Source of the DNA: Bradyrhizobium oligotrophicum S58
GTDB lineage: Bacteria > Pseudomonadota > Alphaproteobacteria > Rhizobiales > Xanthobacteraceae
Length of the DNA stretch: 64,000 bases
Direction: 5' to 3'
Assembly (NCBI RefSeq): GCF_000344805.1
Contig: NC_020453.1
Coordinates: 6,915,001-6,979,000, forward strand
In this document: positions 19,333-28,107 of the stretch, one piece after another
Numbering within the stretch: position 1 is the first letter of the stretch
Layout: every line of letters starts with the position of its first letter
The notes under the pieces: generated by a model
The model's database searches: none
Seen by the model: only the letters and a program-made list of their open reading frames with translations
What the model was told of the DNA's origin: nothing
Position numbers and translations under genes: made by a program

Positions 19333-21009
19333 CTAGCCGGACGGGCTCATCACGATCGCCTTGTCCTTTGGCCAGCGGACGCGCCACGCGAACGAGATGT
19401 CCTTCGTCTCACCGGGCTTGGCATCGACGACCCACTCCGTCACACCGCGCCGATCGCGCACGTTGGTCGAGGTCGGCGGCGTGGTCGCGGGCAGCATCTC
19501 GACCACGATCTCCTCGTTCTCGCTGACCGGCAATTGATCCTGGATCGCCACCTTGACGGGGAAGTCGTGCGCGTTGCGGACCGTGGTCTTGAACGCGCGC
19601 TCGTCGATCTTCGCCGTCGTCACGATCAGGCCGGCGGAGCCTTCGTTGCGCTTGACGACGATGCGCTCGACCTTGACCTTGTCGTCGGCGCCGAAGCCGA
19701 GCCGAACGGCTTCGTCCTTGCCGGCGGTTGCCAACTTCGACGTGCCGACGAACATGCCGTCGCGATAGATCGACACCTTGCCTGGCAACAGCGGCGCGTC
19801 ATCGGCTTGCGTGAAGCTTGCTTCAAGATAGGCGGTGGGATCGGCGACCGGCGCCGCCCGAATGATCAGTTCGGGCGCGATCGTCGCGGTCGAAATACGC
19901 AAACTTTTGGCACCGTCATTGGCGGCAACGCTGACGCGTCCGGGCAGACGGAAGGCGGTCTGGAAGGCGCTGATCTCCGCGACCGTTTGCTGCTCCTCGG
20001 CCTTCTCCGCGATATCTCCGAAAGAGGTCCCTCCTCCGAAGTGGAACTCCTGTGTACGCTCCGCAAACATGCCCCTTGGCACGCTGACGGTCGCCGGCTT
20101 CGGCGCCGGGGGTGGCGGCGGCGGATATTGCGCGATCACGGTCTTGAGTTCGGGCGCGCTGCCGCCGCGTCCGGTTCGCACCGTCGAGACCGAGAGCGCG
20201 ACGTCGGACCAGTCCTCGCCGGTGGACTGCTGGATCTCGGCGCGGCGCACCAGCTCCATAGCCGGCTTGCGATCCTTCGCCGAGGTATCGAGACGTGCAT
20301 CGTAGAGCGGCACCCAGCGGGCGCTGCGCACCGCGTAGGTCACCCGCAGCGTCGCTTTGGTCGCGGCCGCCGCCGACAATTCGATCTGGACTTCCATCTT
20401 GCTCGGCGGCTTGGTCGCGCGATCAGCCTGCACGCGCGCGATCTCGCGATCGATGTCGCGCTGCTTGCGCTCGGCGTCGCGGATCGCAGCATCGGTCTGT
20501 GCAACCTCCTCGGCGACGGCGGCGAAGGCGCTCCGCCACTCCGTGATGGGACGGGCTTCGCCCTTCTCGCCGAGCCCGGCCGGCGCTGCCTCGGCAAAAC
20601 GCTCGGCAAATTTCTTTCGCGCCAACGCGGCGGCGATCGCGCCATCCAGATTGGCGCGCTCGTCCTTCAAGGTCTCGATGCGCTTGTCGATGTCGGGCAG
20701 ATTGACCGGCGGTGCTGCGCGCGGCGGCTTGGCGTCGACGGTGCCGATCATGAGCTTGGCACCAGCCTCGCCTTCGACGCGCAGGGAGGAGGCATCGAGC
20801 CCGAGCGGAAAGTCCTTGGCGATCGCCGTCGTATCGCCGGCGGGAAGATCGAGCGAGATGACGCGGGTCACGGTTGCGCCGTCCGGATAGACGGTGACGG
20901 CATCGACGGTCGAGCTCGCATCCAGGTTCGCAGCATGGCCGGGGGCTGCCGTCAGGGCCGCGCCTAGAACGAGCCCCGTGGTGGCCAGACACATTTTTCG
21001 CATCGTCAT
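19333..21009 (-). CDS. DUF4139-family exported protein (mucoidy-inhibitor MuiA-like)
   Basis: 558 residues starting at the ATG at 21009 behind GGAGAGAG. A signal peptide (about 1-26, ending APGHA) precedes the DUF4140-like N-terminal domain (VDAVTVYPDGATVTRVISLD), a coiled-coil region (about 110-200, with ERKQRDIDREIARVQADR) and the C-terminal DUF4139 beta domain (RWVPLYDARLD, then GEDWSDVALSVST). This order matches the family often annotated as mucoidy inhibitor A. The protein should be periplasmic or surface exposed. Biochemical function is unknown; the historical name comes from an exopolysaccharide phenotype in another organism. Monocistronic, with an independent neighbour on each side. 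Confidence 0.9.
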   Translation of the reverse strand: MTMRKMCLATTGLVLGAALTAAPGHAANLDASSTVDAVTVYPDGATVTRVISLDLPAGDTTAIAKDFPLGLDASSLRVEGEAGAKLMIGTVDAKPPRAAPPVNLPDIDKRIETLKDERANLDGAIAAALARKKFAERFAEAAPAGLGEKGEARPITEWRSAFAAVAEEVAQTDAAIRDAERKQRDIDREIARVQADRATKPPSKMEVQIELSAAAATKATLRVTYAVRSARWVPLYDARLDTSAKDRKPAMELVRRAEIQQSTGEDWSDVALSVSTVRTGRGGSAPELKTVIAQYPPPPPPAPKPATVSVPRGMFAERTQEFHFGGGTSFGDIAEKAEEQQTVAEISAFQTAFRLPGRVSVAANDGAKSLRISTATIAPELIIRAAPVADPTAYLEASFTQADDAPLLPGKVSIYRDGMFVGTSKLATAGKDEAVRLGFGADDKVKVERIVVKRNEGSAGLIVTTAKIDERAFKTTVRNAHDFPVKVAIQDQLPVSENEEIVVEMLPATTPPTSTNVRDRRGVTEWVVDAKPGETKDISFAWRVRWPKDKAIVMSPSG

Positions 21010-21143
21010 CGCTCTCTCCGCACTCCCAGCACCCGCAGGACCGGACCAGCCGGTCCCTTGCCCGGCGTTAGACGCGACGAGAGATAGCCCGGTTCAATTG
21101 AAGCCTAGGGGAAAGGCGATCATTCGAATGCAGTCGAGAATGC

Positions 21144-21183
21144 AAAAAGGCAGCGCGGCCGGAACGCCGCGCTGCCTTTTTTT
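21144..21183. terminator. Strong bidirectional intrinsic terminator downstream of serA
   Basis: A perfect 15-bp stem (left arm AAAAAGGCAGCGCGG) with an 8-base loop, flanked by A and T runs so that it works in both directions. It begins 26 bases beyond the serA stop codon and also insulates the DUF4139 promoter. Confidence 0.9.
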
Positions 21184-21208
21184 GGTTCGGCCGATACGGC
21201 CTGCGCAA

Positions 21209-22798
21209 TCAGAACGCCAGCGCCTTGGCCTGCTTGACCTGCGGCAATGCCTGGATCTTGGCGAGCAGCTCGGCCGGCACCGCGCCGTCGACCTCGACCA
21301 GCGCGATCGCGTCGCTGCCCGGCGCCACGCGGCCGAGATGGAAGGTGGCGATGTTGATCTTGGCGTCGCCCAGGAGGCTCGCGAACTTGCCGATGAAGCC
21401 CGGCTTGTCCTCGTTGGTCACGTAGATCATCGACTTGCCGAACTCGGCATCGACACGGATGCCCTTGATGTCGACCAGGCGCGGCTTGCCGTCGGCGTAC
21501 ACCGTGCCCGACACGGCGCGGTCCTGATGCTCGGTGGTGACCGCGACCGTGATCAGGCTCTCATAGTCGCTTTCGCCGGCGCGCAGCACCTCATCGACCA
21601 CCATGCCGCGTTCCTTGGCAATGACCGGTGCCGAGACGACGTTGACCTCGCCCAGCATCGGCCGCAGCAGGCCGGCCAGCACCGCCGAGGTCAGCGCCCG
21701 GGTCTTCATCTCGGCGACCTGGCCCTCATAGGTGATCTGGATCTTGGTGATGCTGCTCTCGGTGAGCTGGCCCGCGAACGAGCCGAGCTTCTCGGCGAGC
21801 GCGATGAACGGCTTCAGCTTGGGGGCTTCCTCGGCGGTGATCGACGGGAAGTTGATCGCGTTCGAGATCGCGCCGGTGAGAAGATAGTCCGACATCTGCT
21901 CGGCGATCTGCAGCGCGACGTTCTCCTGCGCTTCCGTCGTGGAGGCGCCGAGATGCGGCGTGCAGATCACGTTGGCATGGCCGAACAGCGCGTTGCTGGT
22001 GGCGGGCTCCTCGGCGAACACGTCGAGCGCGGCGCCAGCGACATGCTTGCTGTCGAGGGCCTCGAGCAGCGCCTGCTCGTCGATCAGGCCGCCGCGCGCG
22101 CAATTGATGATGCGCACGCCCTGCTTCATCTTGGCGATCGCCGCGGCATCGATGATGTTGCGGGTCTTGTCGGTCAGCGGCGTGTGCAGCGTGATGAAGT
22201 CGGCTCGCTTCAGGAGCTCGTCGAGCTCGACCTTCTCGACGCCGAGATCGAGCGCGCGCTCCTCGGTGAGGAACGGATCGAAGCCGATCACCTTCATGCG
22301 CAGGCCCTGCGCGCGGTCACAGACGATCGAGCCGATATTGCCGCAGCCGATCACGCCCAGCGTCTTGCCGGTGATCTCGACGCCCATGAAGCGGTTCTTC
22401 TCCCACTTGCCGGCCTGCGTCGAGGCGTCGGCCTGCGGGATCTCGCGCGCCAGCGACAGCATCATCGTGATCGCATGCTCGGCGGTCGTGATCGAATTGC
22501 CGAACGGCGTGTTCATCACGATGATGCCCTTGGCGGTCGCCGCGGGAATCTCGACATTGTCGACGCCGATGCCGGCGCGGCCGATCACCTTGAGCCGCTT
22601 GGCGCGCTCGATGATCTTGGCGGTGGCCTTGGTCGCCGAGCGGATCGCAAGGCCGTCATAGTCGCCGATGATGTCGGCGAGCTTGTCCTTGTCCTTGCCG
22701 AGATTGGGCTGGAAATCGACTTCGATGCCGCGATCCTTGAAGATCTGCACGGCAGCGGGCGACAGCGCATCGGAGATGAGAACTTTGGGTTTGGTCAT
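21209..22798 (-). CDS. serA: D-3-phosphoglycerate dehydrogenase
   Basis: NAD-dependent oxidation of 3-phosphoglycerate to phosphohydroxypyruvate, the first step of serine synthesis. The 529 residues form the long type: N-terminal substrate domain, NAD fold with GCGNIGSIVCDRAQGLRMKV, the catalytic triad region (NCARGGLIDEQAL Arg, later Glu, and HLGAST His), an intervening allosteric domain (about 320-450) and a C-terminal ACT domain (VTNEDKPGFIGKFASLLGDA) that usually binds serine. The ATG at 22798 follows AAGGAC. It lies 175 bases after serC on the same strand with a repeat between, and is probably co-transcribed. Confidence 0.97.
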   Translation of the reverse strand: MTKPKVLISDALSPAAVQIFKDRGIEVDFQPNLGKDKDKLADIIGDYDGLAIRSATKATAKIIERAKRLKVIGRAGIGVDNVEIPAATAKGIIVMNTPFGNSITTAEHAITMMLSLAREIPQADASTQAGKWEKNRFMGVEITGKTLGVIGCGNIGSIVCDRAQGLRMKVIGFDPFLTEERALDLGVEKVELDELLKRADFITLHTPLTDKTRNIIDAAAIAKMKQGVRIINCARGGLIDEQALLEALDSKHVAGAALDVFAEEPATSNALFGHANVICTPHLGASTTEAQENVALQIAEQMSDYLLTGAISNAINFPSITAEEAPKLKPFIALAEKLGSFAGQLTESSITKIQITYEGQVAEMKTRALTSAVLAGLLRPMLGEVNVVSAPVIAKERGMVVDEVLRAGESDYESLITVAVTTEHQDRAVSGTVYADGKPRLVDIKGIRVDAEFGKSMIYVTNEDKPGFIGKFASLLGDAKINIATFHLGRVAPGSDAIALVEVDGAVPAELLAKIQALPQVKQAKALAF

Positions 22799-22870
22799 GA
22801 CGATGGTCCTTCACGCCCTCCATCAAGGAGGGGCGGCGCTTGGCGCCGGAATGGGGAAAGCAGTTCAGAC

Positions 22871-22961
22871 CGTAGGGTGGGCAAAGCGAAGCGTGCCCAC
22901 CGTTCTTTCACGTCGGGTGACATAGATGGTGGGCGCGTCGCGCCTTTGCCCACCCGACGAA
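22871..22961. repeat. Intergenic palindromic repeat (Bradyrhizobium-type) between serC and serA
   Basis: The two ends are imperfect inverted copies: GTAGGGTGGGCAAAGCG on the left, and CTTTGCCCACCC near the right, with internal GTGCCCACC/GGTGGGC. Similar GTAGGGTGGGC...GCCCACC palindromes are frequent between genes in Bradyrhizobium (recalled, not searched). As it lies inside the probable serC-serA transcript it could affect mRNA stability. Confidence 0.7.
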
Positions 22962-22973
22962 ACCGGATCCGCC

Positions 22974-24146
22974 TCAGGCTGCCTTGGGCAGCGCGGCTTT
23001 GGCTTGGGCAAAAGCCCAGTCGATCCACTGCGTCAGCAGCGCGACGTCGCTGGCTTCCACGGTCGCGCCACACCAGATGCGCAGGCCGGCCGGTGCATCG
23101 CGATAATGTGCGAAGTCGAAGCCGGCGTTCTCCTTCTCGACCAGCGACACCAGCTTCTTGGCGAACTCCGCCTGGGCATCGGCCGAGAGCGAGGTGATCG
23201 CGGGATCGACCACCTTGAGACACACCGAGGTGTTGGAGCGGATTGCGGGATCCTGCGCGAGGAAGTCGATCCAGGGCGTCTTCGCCTTCCAGTCCGCCAG
23301 CACCTTGGTGTTGGCGTCGGCGCGCGCGATCAGCGCCTTGAGGCCACCGATCGACTTGCCCCAGTTCAGCGCATCCAGATAGTCCTCGACGCACAGCATC
23401 GACGGCGTGTTGATGGTCTCACCCTCGAAGATGCCGGCATTGAGCTTGCCGCCCTTGGTGAGGCGGAAGATTTTTGGCAGCGGCCAGGCCGGCTTGTAGG
23501 TCTCGAGCCGCTCCACCGCGCGCGGCGACAGGATGAGCATGCCGTGCGCGGCTTCGCCCCCGAGCGCCTTCTGCCAGGAGAAGGTGACGACGTCGAGCTT
23601 CGGCCAATCGAGCGCTTGTGCAAACGCCGCCGAGGTGGCGTCGCAGATCGTCAGGCCTTCGCGGCTCGCGCTGATCCAGTCCGCATTCGGCACGCGCACA
23701 CCTGACGTGGTGCCGTTCCAGGTGAAGACGACGTCGCTCGCCTGATCGACCTTGGACAGATCCGGAATTTCGCCATAGCCGGCGTGCAGCTTGGTGACGT
23801 CCTTGAGCTTGAGCTCCTTGACGATGTCGCTGACCCAGCCTTCGCCGAAGGACTCCCAGGCGATGGTGGTGACGGGCCGCGCGCCGAGCAGCGACCACAG
23901 CGCCATCTCGACGGCGCCGGTGTCGGACGCCGGCACGATGCCGATCTTGTAGTCGGCCGGCACTTCGAGCACGTCGCGCGTCAGCTCGATGGCCTGCTTG
24001 AGCTTGGCCTTGCCGATCTTCGCGCGGTGCGAGCGGCCGAGAGGAGCGTCCTTGAGATTTTCGGAGGTCCATCCGGGGCGCTTGGCGCAGGGGCCGGAGG
24101 AGAAATGCGGCACAACAGGCCGCTGCGAAGGCTTCGCTGCAGTCAT
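22974..24146 (-). CDS. serC: Phosphoserine aminotransferase
   Basis: PLP-dependent transamination of 3-phosphohydroxypyruvate with glutamate, the second step of serine synthesis (a related role in pyridoxine synthesis is known for the family). The 390 residues carry [13 protein letters not shown] at the N-terminus, the [17 protein letters not shown] motif, and the PLP lysine in [14 protein letters not shown] (near residue 195). This is the divergent SerC subtype seen in alphaproteobacteria. The ATG at 24146 is preceded by a structured leader whose second hairpin holds the ribosome-binding site. serA follows downstream. Confidence 0.95.
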   Translation of the reverse strand: MTAAKPSQRPVVPHFSSGPCAKRPGWTSENLKDAPLGRSHRAKIGKAKLKQAIELTRDVLEVPADYKIGIVPASDTGAVEMALWSLLGARPVTTIAWESFGEGWVSDIVKELKLKDVTKLHAGYGEIPDLSKVDQASDVVFTWNGTTSGVRVPNADWISASREGLTICDATSAAFAQALDWPKLDVVTFSWQKALGGEAAHGMLILSPRAVERLETYKPAWPLPKIFRLTKGGKLNAGIFEGETINTPSMLCVEDYLDALNWGKSIGGLKALIARADANTKVLADWKAKTPWIDFLAQDPAIRSNTSVCLKVVDPAITSLSADAQAEFAKKLVSLVEKENAGFDFAHYRDAPAGLRIWCGATVEASDVALLTQWIDWAFAQAKAALPKAA

Positions 24147-24149
24147 CGT

Positions 24150-24187
24150 CTATCCTTCCAGATAGTAAGCCTCCCGTTGGGGGGAGG
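24150..24187 (-). ncRNA. serC-type leader RNA motif (two hairpins)
   Basis: In the serC 5' leader the transcript forms a CCTCCC/GGGAGG hairpin (24170-24187) followed by CTATC-TGGAAG-GATAG (24150-24165), three bases before the start codon. The loop and 3' arm of the second hairpin contain the Shine-Dalgarno GGAAGGA. This agrees with my recollection of the serC RNA motif found upstream of serC-serA in alphaproteobacteria, thought to control serine biosynthesis at translation. Sequence structure seen directly; motif name from memory. Confidence 0.8.
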
Positions 24188-24287
24188 TGTCCCGCCGGCG
24201 TGATTACGGGAAGGGTCGTTCCTCGTCAAGGAACTTCGCGAAGCCACGCGTGCGTGTTCACGCAGTCGTGCTGGCATACAAGCAACG

Positions 24288-24581
24288 CTACTCCGGCGCT
24301 GATCCGATCGGCGCCTGCCCCGCGGGCGGACGGTGCAGGAACGTCATCGATGCGTAGGCGCCGATCCAGGAGCCGATGGCGGCGAACCCGACATAGATCC
24401 AGTTCTCGGTGTAGCTGATGACAGCGAATGACGAGAGCATGTACCAGACCGAGCTCCAGGACGCAGCGGACAATCGCCGCCGCGCGATGACGGCCGAGGT
24501 GAACATGACATAGACCGCGTCGGTTGCCGCGGTCGCCAGCACGACGCCGAGCGCCGTCAGTGGATTGATCTCCGACATCAT
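24288..24581 (-). CDS. Small integral membrane protein, conserved hypothetical
   Basis: About 97 residues from ATG 24581 or 24578 (MMSEINPLTALG); a longer frame to 24611 is less likely. Three hydrophobic segments are visible (ALGVVLATAATDAVYVMFT, SVWYMLSSFAVISYTE, WIYVGFAAIGSWIGAYASM). No named family recognised. It is divergent from the aldo/keto reductase gene and downstream of nothing obvious, so it is probably a single-gene unit. Codon bias matches the surroundings. Confidence 0.65.
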   Translation of the reverse strand: MMSEINPLTALGVVLATAATDAVYVMFTSAVIARRRLSAASWSSVWYMLSSFAVISYTENWIYVGFAAIGSWIGAYASMTFLHRPPAGQAPIGSAPE

Positions 24582-24690
24582 CGCCCCATCCTCATCGTTG
24601 CCGTGCCGCACAACGCTGCGGCGTTGTGCCGTCTGGTCTGCTCATGCACAATGGCGCGATCTGCACGCGCCGAACAACAAGGATAGAAGA

Positions 24691-25677
24691 ATGGAACGCG
24701 TCCGTCTCGGGAGGACCTCACTCGACATCACCCGCCTCGGCCTCGGCACGGCGCCGCTTGGCGGGCTGTTCGAGCCGGTCAGCGATGCCGACGCGGAGGC
24801 CACGATCGCGGCGGCGTGGTCGCATGGAGTGCGCTTCTACGACACCGCGCCGCTCTATGGTTTCGGTCTCGCCGAGCAGCGGCTCGGCGCCTTTCTGCGC
24901 CGGCAGCCGCGCGACAGCTATGTGATCTCGACCAAGGTCGGACGGCTGCTGCGGCCCGACCCGACGGCCTCGGGGGAAGATCCGCACTACAAGGGCGCGC
25001 CGCCGCTGCGGCCGCGGTTCGATTATTCCTATGACGGCGTGATGCGCTCGGTCGAGGAGAGCCTCGTCCGGCTCGGGCTGGATCGGATCGACGTCCTGCT
25101 CGTGCACGATCCCGACGATCACTATGACGACGCCGTCGCCGGCGCCTTCCGCGCGCTGCAGCGGCTGCGCGACGACGGCAGCATCAAGGCGATCGGCGCC
25201 GGCATGAACCAGTCGGAGATGCTGACGCGCTTTGCGCAAGCCGTTCCGGTCGACTGTTTCCTGCTGGCCGGCCGCTACACGCTGCTCGACCAGGGCGCGC
25301 TGACGGCGCTGTTCCCAATCTGCCAAAAGCAGACCATCGCCATCATTCTCGGCGGCATCTACAACAGCGGCATCCTGGCCAATCCTCACGGCCAGGCGAA
25401 GTTCAACTACGAGGACGCCGATGCCGCGCTGGTGGCCCGCGCACGCGAGCTTGATGCCCTCTGCAAGCAGCACGGCACCGAGCTCAAGGCGGCCGCGATC
25501 CAATTCTGCCTCGCCCATCCCGCAGTGACCGTCGGCCTGCAGGGCGCCCGCACCGCCGAGGAGGCCGCCGACAACATCGCGATGGCACACGCATCGATCC
25601 CGGCGGCCTTCTGGCGCGACCTGCGCGCCAGCAACCTGATCGATCCACGCGCGCCGCTGCCGGGAGACGCGGCATGA
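24691..25677 (+). CDS. Aldo/keto reductase, aldose 1-dehydrogenase-like
   Basis: NAD(P)-dependent TIM-barrel oxidoreductase of 328 residues; start at ATG 24691 (MERVRLGRTSLDITRLGLG). The catalytic tetrad is visible: Asp and Tyr in RFYDTAPLYGFGLAEQRLG, Lys in ISTKVGRLL and His in DVLLVHDPDD. The sequence is closest in style to D-threo-aldose/L-fucose 1-dehydrogenases and pyridoxal 4-dehydrogenase. It overlaps the next gene by four bases (ATGA). Because that gene is a COG3618-like lactonase, oxidation of a sugar to its lactone is the more likely reaction. The exact sugar is unknown. Confidence 0.88.
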   Translation: MERVRLGRTSLDITRLGLGTAPLGGLFEPVSDADAEATIAAAWSHGVRFYDTAPLYGFGLAEQRLGAFLRRQPRDSYVISTKVGRLLRPDPTASGEDPHYKGAPPLRPRFDYSYDGVMRSVEESLVRLGLDRIDVLLVHDPDDHYDDAVAGAFRALQRLRDDGSIKAIGAGMNQSEMLTRFAQAVPVDCFLLAGRYTLLDQGALTALFPICQKQTIAIILGGIYNSGILANPHGQAKFNYEDADAALVARARELDALCKQHGTELKAAAIQFCLAHPAVTVGLQGARTAEEAADNIAMAHASIPAAFWRDLRASNLIDPRAPLPGDAA

Positions 25678-26525
25678 GCCGCGTCATCGATGCGCATCAG
25701 CATTTCTGGGATCCTGGTCGTGCCGATTATCCGTGGATGGCCGGCGACGCGCTGGCGCCGATCCGCCGTCCGTATGGTCCCGCCGACCTGGCTCCCCTGC
25801 TCCGGGAGAACGGTCTCGACGCCAGCATCCTGGTGCAGACCCGGTCGTCGCTCGAAGAAACCGAGGAATTCCTGCGTATCGCTCACGCCACGCCATTCAT
25901 CGCCGGCGTCGTCGGCTGGGTCGACCTCATAGATCCTGCCGTCGGCGACACGATTGATCGGCTGCGCGGCCTGCCGGGCGGCGAGAAGCTCGTCGGCATC
26001 CGGCATCAGGTCCATGACGAGGCCGATCCGGCCTGGCTCTCTCGCGGCGACGTCAGGCGCGGTCTCGACAGCGTGTTCGCGCACGATTTGACTTACGATC
26101 TCCTGGTGCGCACCCGCGAACTGCCGGCCGCGATCGCAACGGTGCGCGCTTTTCCAAAGGCGCGCTTCGTGCTCGACCATGCCGCCAAGCCGCCGATCGC
26201 AACCGGGTTCGACCAGGCCTGGGCCGACCGCATCGCGGAGCTTGCGGCCTGCGACAACGTCTGGTGCAAGGTCTCGGGGCTGGCGACGGAGGCGGTCTGG
26301 ACCGAATGGGATGCCGAACGGCTGCAGCCCTATGTGGCGCACGTGGCGCGTTGCTTCGGCGAGGACCGGTTGATCTTCGGCTCGGACTGGCCGGTCTGCC
26401 TGCTCGCGGGCGGCTATGGCGAAATCAAGCGAGCGCTGGAACAGTGCCTGGCGCAGCTCGGCCCTGAGATCCGCGACAAGGCGTTCGGTCGGAACGCAAT
26501 CGCCGCCTATCGTCTGCCACGCTGA
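25674..26525 (+). CDS. Amidohydrolase-family lactonase (COG3618-like)
   Basis: 283-residue metal-dependent hydrolase with the TIM-barrel amidohydrolase fold. The N-terminal metal-binding HxH is in VIDAHQHFWDPGRADYPW, a His lies in VLDHAAKPP, and the C-terminal catalytic Asp in IFGSDWPVC. This matches the L-fuconolactonase/2-pyrone-4,6-dicarboxylate lactonase-like group. Its start codon overlaps the reductase stop (ATGA), so the two are translationally coupled and probably catalyse consecutive steps, sugar to lactone to aldonate. Confidence 0.87.
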   Translation: MSRVIDAHQHFWDPGRADYPWMAGDALAPIRRPYGPADLAPLLRENGLDASILVQTRSSLEETEEFLRIAHATPFIAGVVGWVDLIDPAVGDTIDRLRGLPGGEKLVGIRHQVHDEADPAWLSRGDVRRGLDSVFAHDLTYDLLVRTRELPAAIATVRAFPKARFVLDHAAKPPIATGFDQAWADRIAELAACDNVWCKVSGLATEAVWTEWDAERLQPYVAHVARCFGEDRLIFGSDWPVCLLAGGYGEIKRALEQCLAQLGPEIRDKAFGRNAIAAYRLPR

Positions 26526-26993
26526 TCAGAACCGCATCACCATGCCGAAATGACTCTTGGCGAAGCCGAGCCGCTCATAGAAGCGCTGCGCATCGGTGCG
26601 GCTCTGATGCGTCATCAGCTCGATCAGATTGCAGGACCTGCTGCGCGCTTCGCCGATCGCCCAGTGCAGGAGCTGCTCGCCGATGCCACGGCTGCGGCGG
26701 TCGGTCGCGACGCGAACGTCCTCGACCAGCGCCCGTGACGCGCCCCGCGAGCTCAGACCGGGCAGGATGCACAATTGCAGCGAGCCGACAACCCGGCGCG
26801 CCTCCTCTGCGACGACCAATGTGATGTTCGCATCGCGCGAGATCGCCTCGAACGCCGCGTAATAGGATTCCGGCAACGGCTCCTCGACGCGCTCCCGCGC
26901 CCGACCGAGGTGATCGTCGGCGAGCATCGCGACGATGGCGGCGACGTCCTCGCGCCGCGCGGAACGGATGGCAATGGTCATGAGCTTACTCAT
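26526..26993 (-). CDS. GNAT-family N-acetyltransferase
   Basis: 155 residues; ATG at 26993 (MSKLMTIAIRSARRED) or, four codons on, 26981. The acetyl-CoA binding A motif is visible as VATDRRSRGIGEQLLHWAIGEA, with a preceding LVEDVRV strand and the C-terminal SRTDAQRFYERLGF typical of the family. Substrate unknown. It is convergent with the lactonase gene (stop codons directly adjacent) and is a separate unit. Confidence 0.9.
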   Translation of the reverse strand: MSKLMTIAIRSARREDVAAIVAMLADDHLGRARERVEEPLPESYYAAFEAISRDANITLVVAEEARRVVGSLQLCILPGLSSRGASRALVEDVRVATDRRSRGIGEQLLHWAIGEARSRSCNLIELMTHQSRTDAQRFYERLGFAKSHFGMVMRF

Positions 26994-27091
26994 CGTCCTG
27001 TCGCCGGGCGCAGCGGGTCACCTGCGCCGCGCCTGCGCCCGATTGGGCCAGGACGCGACCAGTTCAAGATCGCGCTCGCTGCACGCCAAGC

Positions 27092-27919
27092 TCAGAACTT
27101 ATAGCCGACGCCCGCACGCACCGTGTTGATGCTGGTGTCGACGGTCGACGTGAAGCGAACGTACTCATACTCTGCGCGCGCAAACAGGCCACCGACCAGA
27201 TTGACGTCGACGCCGAGACCAGCACTGTAGCCATAGATCAAGTGATTGTGCTGAATGTTGTTGGCGCTGAGCGGCATGAGCGGCGTGTAGGCGCCGAGCT
27301 GGGTCGTGCTGACGCTATCCTGCACCGTCACGGTCTGACCGATATCGGCATTGCCGAGCGCGAGACCGAAGAATCCGTACGGCAGGAAGCAGCCAAGGGC
27401 ATAGCCGGCGCGGCCGCGAAGGGTCGCGAAATCCTTGATCGATATCTGCGACGATTGGCTCGAGGTCACGCTGTGGTAGTTTCCGTCGGACAGCGGGGCG
27501 CTGCTGGCGAGCGAACGGCTCGACGAAGCGATGCCGCCATACTTGCCATGCAGGTAGCTCGCCTCGAGGCCGATCACCACGTCGTCCCACTGGCTGTTGT
27601 AGCCGACGAAGCCGCCGAAGCCCGACGAACGGGACGATTGCTTGCCGAGATTGCTGTTCCAGGACGAGACCTGCATCTGGCTCTCGATCAGCGTGTTCGC
27701 GAGCAGCGCCGCGGTCATCGTGCTGGTCGAGCCATTGAAATTCTCGTCGGACGATCCGTAGCCGCCCTGCACACCGACGTAGTAGCCGTCCCAGTTGACC
27801 CGCGAGTTGTTGAGACCTTCGGTCAGCCCACCTCTTAGGATCGGCAGGTCGGGCAAATCGGCGGCGTGGGCAGCCGAGACCATGCCGAACACCGAAACCG
27901 CCACCACCAGGCTACGCAT
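27092..27919 (-). CDS. Outer-membrane beta-barrel protein (Omp25/31-like)
   Basis: About 275 residues from ATG 27919 (MRSLVVAVSVFGMVSAAHAADLP); the longer frame to 27961 adds 14 residues before the signal peptide. A signal peptide ending AHA is followed by alternating beta strands (WDGYYVGVQGGYG, GFGGFVGYNSQWDDVVIGLE) and the C-terminal strand ends GVGYKF, with the terminal Phe typical of BamA substrates. It resembles rhizobial surface-antigen/porin-like barrels. Monocistronic. It shares the family with the next minus gene but is only distantly similar. An outer-membrane structural role is likely. Confidence 0.88.
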   Translation of the reverse strand: MRSLVVAVSVFGMVSAAHAADLPDLPILRGGLTEGLNNSRVNWDGYYVGVQGGYGSSDENFNGSTSTMTAALLANTLIESQMQVSSWNSNLGKQSSRSSGFGGFVGYNSQWDDVVIGLEASYLHGKYGGIASSSRSLASSAPLSDGNYHSVTSSQSSQISIKDFATLRGRAGYALGCFLPYGFFGLALGNADIGQTVTVQDSVSTTQLGAYTPLMPLSANNIQHNHLIYGYSAGLGVDVNLVGGLFARAEYEYVRFTSTVDTSINTVRAGVGYKF

Positions 27920-28107
27920 TGCAACGCTCCAATCAGCACTTGAACTCTCTGTCCCGATCATCGCGCGTTAACCTTAATCATTCGTTGTCGCAGCCGTCTG
28001 CGCCGAAATTCTTTCCGAAAGACGCGCGAATTCGTCGGACCAGAAACGCGAAACGGCGCGGGAGGCCCGCGCCGCTCGTTCGTCTGCAGTGATGGGGATC
28101 GCTCGGC

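Noticed and set aside
20894..23197. A 767-residue plus-strand frame across serA
   Set aside because: It is the antisense shadow of serA, which has complete motifs on the other strand.
27963..27985. A CtrA-type site upstream of the other outer-membrane gene
   Set aside because: TTAACCTTAAT is present but the second TTAA is not at 7-base spacing.
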